This document shows positions 15,912 to 23,839 of a stretch of DNA of 31,420 bases, one piece after another (position 1 is the first letter of the stretch; each line of letters starts with the position of its first letter). The stretch spans positions 1 to 31,420 of the forward strand of contig CASEDW010000056.1 in NCBI GenBank assembly GCA_949286775.1. The letters are read 5' to 3'. The translations under genes were made by a program, and so were the position numbers. Origin of the DNA: an uncultured Eubacteriales bacterium. Its GTDB lineage: Bacteria; Bacillota; Clostridia; Lachnospirales; Lachnospiraceae. The notes under the pieces were generated by a model. The model saw only the letters and a program-made list of their open reading frames with translations, made no database searches and was not told the origin of the DNA.

Positions 15912-16400
15912 ATGAACGAAAAACGCGCGGACTATATAACATGGGATGAATATTTTATGGCGGTTGCGAAACTGGCGGGTATGCGGTCGAAAGATCCGAA
16001 TTCGCAGGTCGGCTCCTGCATAGTAAGTCAGGATAACAAGATTCTGTCGATGGGATACAATGGATTCCCTATAGGATGTTCAGACGACGAATATCCATGG
16101 TCAAGAGAGGATGAAGATCCTCTCAATACAAAGTATCTGTATGTGACCCACAGCGAACTGAACGCTATTTTAAATTACAGGGGAGGCTCCCTTGAAGGCT
16201 CAAAAATGTATGTGTCTATGTTCCCATGCAACGAATGCGCAAAAGCGATAATTCAGGCGGGAATAAAAACGCTCATATACGATGTAAACAAATATCCGAC
16301 GTCGGCTTCCGTGCTTGCTTCCATGAGGATGCTCAAATCAGCAGGAGTAGAAGTGAAAAAATATAAACCAAGCGGAAGAAAAATCGAAATGGATGTGTAA
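15912..16400 (+). CDS. Deoxycytidylate (dCMP) deaminase, ComEB type
   Basis: The enzyme deaminates dCMP to dUMP for dTTP synthesis. The 162-residue protein has the zinc cytidine-deaminase pattern THSELNAI (His80, Glu82, with Ser in the place of the usual Ala) and PCNECAK (Cys106, Cys109). GFPIGCSDDE and the SQVGSC start region are typical of dCMP deaminases. AGGAGGCACC precedes the ATG. An intrinsic terminator at 16415-16454 closes the gene. Other CDA-fold enzymes are excluded by the large dCMP-specific insertion around 50-75. Confidence 0.92.
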   Translation: MNEKRADYITWDEYFMAVAKLAGMRSKDPNSQVGSCIVSQDNKILSMGYNGFPIGCSDDEYPWSREDEDPLNTKYLYVTHSELNAILNYRGGSLEGSKMYVSMFPCNECAKAIIQAGIKTLIYDVNKYPTSASVLASMRMLKSAGVEVKKYKPSGRKIEMDV

Positions 16401-16414
16401 AAAATAACGGATAT

Positions 16415-16454
16415 AAAAAATGGCAGTGCCGCGATCGCGACACTGCCATTTTTT
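16415..16454 (+). terminator. Strong intrinsic terminator after dCMP deaminase
   Basis: AAAAAATGGCAGTG (16415-16428) pairs perfectly with CACTGCCATTTTTT (16441-16454). The inner part holds the self-complementary CGCGATCGCG (16430-16439). T residues close the 3' side. Confidence 0.9.
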
Positions 16455-16592
16455 GCGCGATATACCTGGCAAGCAGCCGCCGTGCTTGCACGAGCGGATA
16501 TTTGCTGGGTAACGGTCAACGAGTGGCAATGCCACGAGATGAGCGAGGTATCGCGCAGATCGGATAGGGAAGAATACTTCCTCTATCCGATC
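16455..16592. repeat. Structured intergenic element with nested hairpins
   Basis: GCGCGATA (16455-16462) pairs with TATCGCGC (16549-16556), extended by CCT/AGG after a two-base bulge. Inside this closing stem are GCAAGCA/TGCTTGC (16469-16475 with 16483-16489) and GTGGC/GCCAC (16523-16527 with 16531-16535). Directly after it is a long hairpin, GATCGGATAGGGAAG (16558-16572) with CTTCC-T-CTATCCGATC (16577-16592), 15 pairs and one bulged T. No open frame is convincing. This may be a dispersed repeat of REP or MITE type, or a structured RNA in the 3' region of the minus-strand hydrolase gene. Confidence 0.6.
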
Positions 16593-16623
16593 TATGTAAA
16601 TCTGAAAGAAAATTTGCTTCGCA

Positions 16624-18726
16624 TTAAACATTAATTACCATGTGGCAGATAGTAAATGCCAGAATGATAAATGATGTAAGGAATCCGCCAAGCCATACTG
16701 AACCTGTTTTCTTTGCAAGGACTCTGCCGAAGATCGCAGATAACGGAAGGATCAGAAGAAGTCCGAAGAGCATGATTCCGGCAAGCGCTGTCGGGAACGG
16801 CATCCCTGTTAAAGCGATCCAGCTCTCGGAAGTTGTTCCCGGGATATATTGGATACCGCGTACATGTGTTGCGAACAATGTGCCGTAATCGTAAATGAAC
16901 ATTATGAGCAGTCCGCCGATAGAAGAAAATCCTATGAGAATGTAGTTAAGGATACTCTTTTTACCGTTGATTCGTGTCAGCGAGTTGTAAACAACATTTA
17001 CGATCAGGCAGAAACCAAACCATACCGGAAGGTATTTAAGGAATGCGATCCAGCGCTCTAAGTTCATCGGCTGAAGGCTGAATTTGAAGAATGTAAATGT
17101 TGAGCCTGTTGCCGCTGCGAGCAGCGTTATCAGTGCGTAGATCAAAGCAAATGATATAACCGCGAGCAGCAGAGCTCTGAAAACTTTTCCTGCCGGGAGT
17201 TTGAGTCCTGTGTTATCAAATGTAGACTGAGATTTTTTCTTACCCGTAAAGTATGCGATAAGGTAAATAACCAGTACTATAATTCCTACAACTCCGCTGA
17301 AGAGCATGAGTGAGTTCATCGGCGCCATATTGAATATCTCGTTAGGCATGAACTTTGTAAGGAACTTGAACCACTGCGGCTGCATATAGTAAGGGTAGCC
17401 TACGAGAGCATAATAGAGCAGCGGAGCCGGAAGCAGGAATATAATATACCATATCGCGTATTTGACACCGCTCTTTTTATCAGTGATGGTACTGATAGAA
17501 GCAGCTTCCTCGCGGCATATAGCTTTGAAGAATGGGATGCGGATAAGAGTCATGGCAAGAGCTACAAAGCTGATGAGCGCTGCGATAAGACCGATCAGTC
17601 CGCATGCCGCACGGCCGTGCCATACCTGATCCGTAGCTGCAAGTTCGCTGACTCCGCCTTTTAAGGTGATGTCAAAGAAATCGATACCGTATGATATAGC
17701 TGTTTCATCATAATAAGTGTCCGAATGAGTTCCGTTGAAGGTATAAGCTGCACGGAGCGGCTGGTACGTAAGCGCTGCGGAAGCGGCTGCCGCAACAGCT
17801 TCTTCTCTTGATAAAGGAGTAGCTGTTGGATCTCCATAGAGGAAATAAGTTCCTGACTCTACATTTGTAGCTCCGCCTGTGCCAAGTTTAAATTTGAAGC
17901 TTTCCGTATATTTACTTGCGTCGTCAACTCCCCAGAGAAGACCAGAGAATTCGTCATATTCGCCTTCGATGGTACATATATTTACAGGCGCGAGATAGAG
18001 CGGGAATACACCGTTTTCTTCCGTTACATTGTTATAAGTGAGATCCTCTGTGTTGCGGACATTGTAGTTATATCCCGTAAGAACCATTGAACCCGGAAGA
18101 ACGATTCCTGAATTCATCGCGTCGGCGTAAGCGGCTGTAGCGGCGTCTGTTTCGTTCATGCCTTCTTCGGTATACTGTGCAAGGCTTGCGTTATATACGG
18201 CGGTCCATCTTGTGTAGGCAATATATGCGCCCTCCTGGATAGCTGCCGTACCCATTGAATGACCGAGCATACCGATCTTTGTAAGGTCTACAAAATCATA
18301 TTTCGCGAACTCCTGCAATGCGCTGAAAGTTCCGAGATCGGGAGCGTAATCTGCTACGCTTCCCATTTCTACCTGGCTGTATCCGCTTTCAGGCAGCGGA
18401 GTTTCGCCGTGACCGTAGAGGTCGAGCGTCATGACAACATATCCGCGTCGTGAAAGTTCGATAGCATTCGGCTCCATATCGTCTGATGAGGCTGTGTAGC
18501 CGTGGCAGAGCAGAACGGCAGGAGCAGGTGTTTCTGCCGTGGCCGTTTCGGGAATGTACAGTTTGGCGTGAGCAGTTGCACCGATATCAGTTGTAAAAGT
18601 TAATTCTTCTGTACGCACCTTACCGCCGTTTGTCAGTATGCTTCCTGATACGACAGACGTGATGATCATTACAAGGATGCAGATGATCAAAACGATAGGA
18701 GATGCGTTCTTTTTTAATTTTTTCAT
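16624..18726 (-). CDS. Alpha/beta hydrolase with C-terminal multi-pass membrane domain
   Basis: The 700-residue protein starts with one membrane helix (about 8-30). An alpha/beta hydrolase domain follows: VLLCHGYTAS oxyanion region (71-80), LDLYGHGET (101-109) and nucleophile elbow GHSMG with Ser157. The remaining roughly 330 residues hold several strongly hydrophobic segments. If the first helix crosses the membrane, the hydrolase domain would face outside. Membrane-fused hydrolases of this kind occur in Clostridia; their substrates are unknown to me. The ribosome site contains seven G residues in a row (C run at 18737-18743). It lies downstream of the receptor-like gene on the same strand, and a repeat of the divergent operator lies upstream (18803). 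Ester or amide cleavage is expected, but the substrate is unknown. Confidence 0.82.
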   Translation of the reverse strand: MKKLKKNASPIVLIICILVMIITSVVSGSILTNGGKVRTEELTFTTDIGATAHAKLYIPETATAETPAPAVLLCHGYTASSDDMEPNAIELSRRGYVVMTLDLYGHGETPLPESGYSQVEMGSVADYAPDLGTFSALQEFAKYDFVDLTKIGMLGHSMGTAAIQEGAYIAYTRWTAVYNASLAQYTEEGMNETDAATAAYADAMNSGIVLPGSMVLTGYNYNVRNTEDLTYNNVTEENGVFPLYLAPVNICTIEGEYDEFSGLLWGVDDASKYTESFKFKLGTGGATNVESGTYFLYGDPTATPLSREEAVAAAASAALTYQPLRAAYTFNGTHSDTYYDETAISYGIDFFDITLKGGVSELAATDQVWHGRAACGLIGLIAALISFVALAMTLIRIPFFKAICREEAASISTITDKKSGVKYAIWYIIFLLPAPLLYYALVGYPYYMQPQWFKFLTKFMPNEIFNMAPMNSLMLFSGVVGIIVLVIYLIAYFTGKKKSQSTFDNTGLKLPAGKVFRALLLAVISFALIYALITLLAAATGSTFTFFKFSLQPMNLERWIAFLKYLPVWFGFCLIVNVVYNSLTRINGKKSILNYILIGFSSIGGLLIMFIYDYGTLFATHVRGIQYIPGTTSESWIALTGMPFPTALAGIMLFGLLLILPLSAIFGRVLAKKTGSVWLGGFLTSFIILAFTICHMVINV

Positions 18727-18802
18727 AAAAAAAGTTCCCCCCCTTCTTTATTTTCCTGAACTTTAACATTTCCGGAAAAAGATTAAAAGAGGAGAAACAG
18801 GG

Positions 18803-18838
18803 TTGTCATTGACAGCGTCTGTCACGAAACATGACAAC
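18803..18838. promoter_or_regulatory. Inverted-repeat element related to the divergent operator
   Basis: TTGTCATTGACA (18803-18814) is identical to 20082-20093. The element also contains TGACAG-CGT-CTGTCA (18810-18824) and an outer pair GTTGTCA (18802-18808) with TGACAAC (18832-18838). It covers the last codons of the receptor-like gene and lies about 80 bases upstream of the hydrolase start. It may be a binding site controlling the hydrolase gene. Confidence 0.45.
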
Positions 18839-19984
18839 GTTTCTAAGAGGAAAAATTTCGGACCATCCGAAAGGATTTTCGTAATCAATTTTGTGAAGAC
18901 TCAATTCTTCTGTTCCGAGCCGCTTGCCGTCTGCGTAATCGATAAAACCGCCAAAAGGATTTTCTATTGGTGAAGATTCCATGGCTTCACGAAAAGATTC
19001 CCATGTAATTTCTTTGCCGGAGACTCTTTTGAGGCCTTCGCACAGAAAATGAGCGCCTATCCATCCGCAGTGAGCGTATCCGTTCATGGCATAATCGCCG
19101 AGCCAGTCGGATGCTTCGTTAAGAGCAGCCATGTGTCTTTGACTTGTATAATCAAGCCACCCAAAGGAATATATGTCGAATTTGTTTTTGATGACAGGTA
19201 TAAGCCGCATTGCGATAGTAACGACTGTGTTGACATAGGATGTCAAAACGGTCTTGCATGTGTCTGTTTCAGCCAGCGCGGCAGCAATGTCAGGGAAACT
19301 TTCCTGGCCGGCAGCGATGATTATAAAGTCAGGATCGTAATCTTTCATGGAAAGAACGGTGTCGCGGATTGATTTCAAAAACGCGCTCTGTTCGAGCATT
19401 TCAGGAGCCGGGATAATTTCTGAAAAAGAATCTGTCTGATGCTCTTTTAAAGTACGATTGATTCCGGATAAAAGATCATGCCCTATCGTTGTATCGGTAT
19501 ATAAAATGCCGATCTTTTTCGCATTAAAATCATGGATGGCGATTGACGCCATTGCCCGCCCCTCGGTGATATAGACCGGTTGGATAGGATAACAGTTGGC
19601 TCCGGACATAAAATCCATGGCATGTTCGTTATAAAGAGCGCCTACGCCTGTTCCGAAATAAACTACAGGCATACCGCTTTTTTTGATAAGATCAAGGGTC
19701 TGCATTACGATCGATCCGCCGAAATGGCCGACATATGCAAATATCTTGTTTTCATTGAGATAAGATGACAGGATGGATTCAGCTGTTTTCGGATCGTATC
19801 GGTCGTCGGTATGGATAAATTTAAGCTTTCGGCCGTCGATCCCGCCTCGGGAGTTGATCATGTCGAAATATGCTCTGATGCCGGCGTTGATCGGATCGCC
19901 TGTGCTTGCAAATATACCGCTTTGAGCTGCGCTGTTTGCGACAACAATGCAGTCTTTTGATACTCCGGGTGTATTAGTTTTCAT
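18806..19984 (-). CDS. Cytoplasmic solute-binding-fold protein (Peripla_BP_6, AmiC/UrtA-like)
   Basis: The 392-residue protein has the branched-chain-amino-acid/amide-binding fold: SAAQSGIFASTGDPINAGIR near the start, then FDMINSRGGIDGRKLKFIHT, DDRYDPKTAESI, and PVVYFGTGVG in the ligand region. Exported members have a signal peptide, but this one starts MKTNTPGVSKDCIVVANSAA with none, and CCAGGAG lies about nine bases ahead of that ATG. No transporter permease or ATPase gene is adjacent. It therefore resembles cytoplasmic ligand sensors such as AmiC, which controls AmiR by direct binding. It is divergent from an XRE-type regulator. Sensing the substrate of the nearby radical enzyme is an inference. 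Confidence 0.8.
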   Translation of the reverse strand: MKTNTPGVSKDCIVVANSAAQSGIFASTGDPINAGIRAYFDMINSRGGIDGRKLKFIHTDDRYDPKTAESILSSYLNENKIFAYVGHFGGSIVMQTLDLIKKSGMPVVYFGTGVGALYNEHAMDFMSGANCYPIQPVYITEGRAMASIAIHDFNAKKIGILYTDTTIGHDLLSGINRTLKEHQTDSFSEIIPAPEMLEQSAFLKSIRDTVLSMKDYDPDFIIIAAGQESFPDIAAALAETDTCKTVLTSYVNTVVTIAMRLIPVIKNKFDIYSFGWLDYTSQRHMAALNEASDWLGDYAMNGYAHCGWIGAHFLCEGLKRVSGKEITWESFREAMESSPIENPFGGFIDYADGKRLGTEELSLHKIDYENPFGWSEIFPLRNVVMFRDRRCQ

Positions 19985-20020
19985 TTTTTGAACACTCCTG
20001 GTCTTTTTGTTGCATTATTA

Positions 20021-20036
20021 TTTATGATATCATAAA
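20021..20036. promoter_or_regulatory. Perfect 16-bp palindrome overlapping the receptor gene -10
   Basis: TTTATGATATCATAAA is perfectly self-complementary and lies about 37-52 bases from the receptor-like gene start, over its predicted -10 box. It could be an operator, or simply an AT-rich promoter core. Confidence 0.4.
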
Positions 20037-20058
20037 ATATCTTAAAACAGTTTGTAAA
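20029..20058 (-). promoter_or_regulatory. Predicted promoter of the receptor-like gene
   Basis: On the minus strand TTTACA (20058-20053) and TATGAT (20034-20029) are 18 bases apart. The 17-bp palindrome at 20083-20099 would lie upstream of the -35 box, a position suited to activation in this direction. Confidence 0.45.
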
Positions 20059-20082
20059 GCGAAAAATGACAGTTGCAGTATT

Positions 20083-20099
20083 TGTCATTGACAATGACA
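20083..20099. promoter_or_regulatory. Perfect 17-bp palindromic operator in the divergent region
   Basis: TGTCATTG and CAATGACA flank a single central A, giving an exact inverted repeat. Another half-site TGACAG lies at 20067-20072. The site ends 13 bases before the GTG start of the XRE-type regulator, so binding would block its transcription or translation initiation region. A related element lies at 18803-18838. Confidence 0.65.
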
Positions 20100-20112
20100 G
20101 GGGGAAAAAGCA

Positions 20113-21618
20113 GTGACGTTTTCTGAAAAATTGGACATGCTGTTGAATATTACAAACACTCCGAATAATCTGCTCGCGAAAGTATTGTCTTTGGATCCTT
20201 CTTATATAAGCAGGATACGTCACGGCAGGAGAAATATTTTAGGCGGAGATTATATAGAAAATATCGCGGACTTTTTTTCGCACAGATGCATGAAAGAATA
20301 TATCTTATCCGCTCTGGCGGCCGCGATGGAAAATAAAGAAATTGAAACAGTTAAAACCGAGGAAGAACTGAAAGAACGGCTGAAGACGTGGCTTACAGAT
20401 GAACATTCGAAAAGCGGCGGCGTAAAAAATCTATTTAAAGATTTTGCTCAAATTTCTAATGAGGAAACCGCTAAAAAAACAGCGGCGGACAGAGAAAGAT
20501 CGGCGGCGGAGAATTCAAATCTTATGATGTTTTACGGAAACGTAGGCAGACGTCAGGCGACTCTGTCACTGTTTAACAGGATGCTGTCGAACGAAAAACC
20601 CGGAATGCTTCTTATGTTCAGCGATGAGAACTCAAAATGGATGAAGGAATCGGAAGAGTTTGAGCGTGAATGGGAAACGCTTTTGTGGCAGCTGATATTG
20701 AAAGGCAACAAAATAAAAGTTATCCATAAAGTCAGCCATGATATCGATGAAATGATGGAGGTCGTGCATAGATGGCTTCCGCTTTATGTAAGCGGCGCGG
20801 TTGAACCGTATTATTATCCGCGTCTCAGAGACGGAATCTACAAACGTACTCTGACGGTGGCGCCCGGATGCGCTGCGGTATTTGCCACTTCGATCGGGGA
20901 AAGCGGAGAAAACACGCCGAATTTTATGGCTACCGATAAACTGACTGTTGATTCTTTTACAAATGAATTTTTCAGTTATCTGACTCTTTGCAGGCCGCTT
21001 ATGAAGATCAGCACTGCAAAAAGATCGGAAGAAGTACTGGCTAAGCTGTATGAATTTATCACCTCTGACGGGCCGCTTACGATACAGGGAAATTCCATTG
21101 GAATGATGACATTGCCGATAGGACTTATAAATGACATAAATTGCGGCAAAGAAGTAAAACAGAGGCTTTTGGAAAGACAGGAACTGTGGAGCAGAAGATT
21201 TGAAGAAAAGCTGAAAAAAGACGAAGTCTATCATATAATCCGCCTGCATGATATCGCTGATCTGAAAAAAGGCAGTGCATGCATAAGATTTATATCTGAA
21301 GACGATAAGCTGGCGCTGTATTATACGACGGAAACATATAAAGAACATCTGAAGAATATATACAGACTCATGAAAGAAAATGAAAATTATCATGTTTTGG
21401 TAACGGCAAACGGCGAAAACAGATTTTCGGTGTATTGCAATGAAAATGAGGTAAGAATATTCAAAGATGACGAACCCGCGCTGATATTTGAAATAACGGA
21501 GCAGAACATGGTTTCAGCGTTCGGTGATTATTTTGAACAGGAGATCATCCTCGGTTATTCGGAACGTACACGCAAAAGAATGCAGAAAATAATAGAAGAT
21601 CTGATTTATTTTCTCTAA
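20113..21618 (+). CDS. XRE-like helix-turn-helix regulator with large unknown C-terminal domain
   Basis: The 501-residue protein has an N-terminal helix-turn-helix of the phage-repressor type (about 15-40), where LLAKVLSLDPSYISRIRHGR holds the recognition helix. About 440 residues follow that I cannot place in a named domain. A Lys/Glu-rich helical region (80-130) precedes the mixed alpha/beta part, which has no membrane helix. The start is GTG at 20113, supported by GGGGG eight bases upstream; no other start fits better. It is followed 24 bases later by a LuxR-type regulator, so the two are probably co-transcribed. The 17-bp palindrome just upstream suggests autoregulation. The C-terminal part may sense ligand or bind the receptor-like protein. 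Confidence 0.75.
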   Translation: MTFSEKLDMLLNITNTPNNLLAKVLSLDPSYISRIRHGRRNILGGDYIENIADFFSHRCMKEYILSALAAAMENKEIETVKTEEELKERLKTWLTDEHSKSGGVKNLFKDFAQISNEETAKKTAADRERSAAENSNLMMFYGNVGRRQATLSLFNRMLSNEKPGMLLMFSDENSKWMKESEEFEREWETLLWQLILKGNKIKVIHKVSHDIDEMMEVVHRWLPLYVSGAVEPYYYPRLRDGIYKRTLTVAPGCAAVFATSIGESGENTPNFMATDKLTVDSFTNEFFSYLTLCRPLMKISTAKRSEEVLAKLYEFITSDGPLTIQGNSIGMMTLPIGLINDINCGKEVKQRLLERQELWSRRFEEKLKKDEVYHIIRLHDIADLKKGSACIRFISEDDKLALYYTTETYKEHLKNIYRLMKENENYHVLVTANGENRFSVYCNENEVRIFKDDEPALIFEITEQNMVSAFGDYFEQEIILGYSERTRKRMQKIIEDLIYFL

Positions 21619-21642
21619 GATAAATGTTTAAAGGTGGAAGAA

Positions 21643-22707
21643 ATGGATAAAACGGTAAACTTTCTGATGGAAATGTCAGAGCGGCAGATACAGTCAAGAG
21701 AATTTTTCAATACATTTCTTCTTGATTCAATCGAACGGAATTTTGGATTTTCAAATACGGTTATTTTTGTATTTGACCTGAATAATCATGCCTTATCACG
21801 TATTGATAAAAACGGCATAACAAAAGAAAATCCCTATGATCTAAACGACGACCCGGTCGGTGATAAGATATACAATGACGCTGTCAAAGACGGACTGACA
21901 TATTTTAATACGACGCCGAGAATATATAAATTCACCGGGATCATAAATAAAGATTATGATAATTCGGAAACCGCCCGTTTTCTTGAAAAAAATTTTCATA
22001 TGCATTACGGCATGACGATGGCTATGGGTATGAAAGCATATCTTCGCATCTGCATTATGAAAACCGAGGCGGAAGGGGATTTTGACGAGGAGGATATAAG
22101 AAGGATCGAAAAACTGTATACTTATATCACGTCGGGTTACCGCAATTTTAAGAAATACGAGCATCAGAGGATAATCTCGCAGATCAAAGACAGGATAATA
22201 GAATCCGGCGATACGGCGTATCTTATCACAGATGATTTCATGAATATACTCGATCATAACAGGCAGGTAATCGAATATCTGAAGGATATAATCGGAAACA
22301 GAGCGCTGCAGCAGATGCAGAAAAAAGGTTCATTTCAATGGGCGCTGTATTTTTTGAACAGTATAATTACGACCGGTGTTCATAACGACGGCGTCAGCAA
22401 TATTAAAGATTACAAGATTTCGGTTCATACATTTGAGCAGAAGTATATGCACGGCATCGTCGACAGATACCACTGGATCACTATCAGGAAGATTGCCAAA
22501 GATACCGAAGCAAAGAATAAAATACAGGAATATAAGCTTACAGCAAGAGAGATGAAGGTTGCGCAGCTGCTTTGTGAGGGAAAAACTTATAATGACATAG
22601 CCGATGAAATGATGATAAGCTATCATACCGTGAAAAATCATGTTTCTAATATATTTAAAAAATGCGGAATCGCCAGCAGATATGAGCTGAGCGTTTTAAT
22701 GGAATGA
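21643..22707 (+). CDS. LuxR-family regulator with GAF/PAS-like sensor region
   Basis: The 354-residue protein ends in a typical LuxR/FixJ helix-turn-helix (LTAREMKVAQLLCEGKTYND then MMISYHTVKNHVSNIFKKCG, about 290-345), which binds DNA. The first 170 residues look like a GAF domain and the region around 185-250 (SGDTAYLITDDFMNILDHNR) like a PAS domain, so it may sense a small molecule. No receiver Asp or kinase is seen. I chose the ATG at 21643 because AGGTGG lies six bases before it; a GTG at 21634 would sit inside that ribosome site. A strong terminator follows at 22716-22750. It is the most likely activator of the radical-enzyme genes. Confidence 0.8.
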   Translation: MDKTVNFLMEMSERQIQSREFFNTFLLDSIERNFGFSNTVIFVFDLNNHALSRIDKNGITKENPYDLNDDPVGDKIYNDAVKDGLTYFNTTPRIYKFTGIINKDYDNSETARFLEKNFHMHYGMTMAMGMKAYLRICIMKTEAEGDFDEEDIRRIEKLYTYITSGYRNFKKYEHQRIISQIKDRIIESGDTAYLITDDFMNILDHNRQVIEYLKDIIGNRALQQMQKKGSFQWALYFLNSIITTGVHNDGVSNIKDYKISVHTFEQKYMHGIVDRYHWITIRKIAKDTEAKNKIQEYKLTAREMKVAQLLCEGKTYNDIADEMMISYHTVKNHVSNIFKKCGIASRYELSVLME

Positions 22708-22715
22708 AAGCATGG

Positions 22716-22750
22716 ATACTGCTGATGTTTTGTATATCAGCAGTATTTTT
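22716..22750 (+). terminator. Intrinsic terminator between LuxR gene and radical-enzyme operon
   Basis: ATACTGCTGAT (22716-22726) pairs perfectly with ATCAGCAGTAT (22736-22746) around a nine-base loop, and a T run (22746-22750) follows. It separates the regulator unit from the activase gene, so those genes need their own promoter. Between 22751 and 22861 I see a small inverted repeat GGAAA-C-TTTCC (22772-22782) and a possible -10 box TACAAT (22831-22836) without a good -35 box, consistent with activator dependence. Confidence 0.85.
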
Positions 22751-22861
22751 ATGCCTGAAATGAAACACAGGGAAACTTTCCTAGTAAAAAATAGTAGTAT
22801 GTCCCGATATGAGCGGCATTTTATTTCGGATACAATATATTGCAAAGAAGAGGAGAAAACA

Positions 22862-23839
22862 GTGGAGCACAAAGCGATTCAGTTTAATATTCAGAGATTT
22901 ACTATTCATGACGGACCCGGGATCCGCACAGAAATCTTTCTGAAGGGATGTCCGCTAAAATGCCAATGGTGCAGCAACCCGGAGGGACAGAATGCTTTTA
23001 TTGAACCCGGGATATATCGTTCTAAATGCATCGGCGTGTCAAAGTGCGGTGACTGCAAGGGTATATGCCCGGTTGACGCAATTAGTTTTTATCGGAATAA
23101 AATATGCGCAGTCAATCGCATTAAATGCAGCAACTGTATGGCATGCGTGGACGAGTGCTGCAGCGAAGCGATCAAATCCTGGGGCAGCAGTATCACAGTA
23201 TCTGAGGCAATGGAAATCATAAAAAGAGATAAAGGTTTTTATGACAAATCAGGAGGCGGAGTGACTGTTTCCGGTGGAGATCCGCTTGTCTGGGCCGATT
23301 TTGTGCAGGAGCTTTTTAAGGAATGCCGAAAGGAAGGGATTCATACATGCCTGGAATCGACTTTCCATTTTGAAAGATGGGTTATGGATAAAGTCCTGCC
23401 GTACACCGATCTGATAATTTCAGATATAAAGCACATGAATACTGTGATTCACAAAAAATATACGGGTGTCGGCAATGAGCTGATTCTTGAAAATCTGAGA
23501 AGACTTTCGGAGGGAACTGTTCCTGTCATCTTAAGGATACCTGTGATCCCCGGTATAAACGATGATATGAAAAACATGAAGGATTCAGCCGATTTTATAA
23601 TAAATGAAATGCATGGAAATGTAAGGACGCTTCAGCTGCTTCAGTTTATGCGGCTGGGAGAAGAAAAATACATATCTCTTGGTCGTCCATATGAGATGGG
23701 ATATATAAAAATGTACAGAAAAAGATTCGCGCGTCAGGTTGAGAAAATAAGAGATTATTTCGTCGGACGAGGAATACATTGTACGGTTGGAACAAAAGAA
23801 AAAGGAGAAGAGAAAAATGACAGTAGTTCAGATGCATAA
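22862..23839 (+). CDS. Glycyl-radical enzyme activating enzyme (radical SAM)
   Basis: The activase installs the glycyl radical on the partner enzyme, using SAM and a reduced 4Fe-4S cluster. From the GTG at 22862 (GAGGAG before it) the product has 325 residues and begins VEHKAIQFNIQRFTIHDGPG, read with fMet first. The radical SAM motif CPLKCQWC has Cys30, Cys34 and Cys37, followed by SNPEGQ. An inserted ferredoxin-like region (about 56-100) carries two further sets of four Cys for two more 4Fe-4S clusters, as in activases of the glycerol dehydratase and related enzymes but not of pyruvate formate-lyase. Upstream in-frame starts would lack this ribosome site. The gene overlaps the enzyme gene by 23 bases, supporting coupled synthesis. 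Confidence 0.92.
   Translation: MEHKAIQFNIQRFTIHDGPGIRTEIFLKGCPLKCQWCSNPEGQNAFIEPGIYRSKCIGVSKCGDCKGICPVDAISFYRNKICAVNRIKCSNCMACVDECCSEAIKSWGSSITVSEAMEIIKRDKGFYDKSGGGVTVSGGDPLVWADFVQELFKECRKEGIHTCLESTFHFERWVMDKVLPYTDLIISDIKHMNTVIHKKYTGVGNELILENLRRLSEGTVPVILRIPVIPGINDDMKNMKDSADFIINEMHGNVRTLQLLQFMRLGEEKYISLGRPYEMGYIKMYRKRFARQVEKIRDYFVGRGIHCTVGTKEKGEEKNDSSSDA

Noticed and set aside
16455..16592. Integron attC site or CRISPR-like repeat
   Set aside because: No RYYYAAC/GTTRRRY core pair, no regular repeat and spacer pattern, and no integrase or cas gene nearby.
20632..21393. Long minus-strand open frame opposite the XRE-type gene
   Set aside because: It is a shadow frame with odd Phe/Ile-rich composition and no ribosome site, fully inside a better gene.
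22712..22861. Upstream start for the activase at 22712
   Set aside because: It would begin inside the terminator stem and add 50 residues without similarity; the GTG at 22862 has a good ribosome site and the family's usual first residues.
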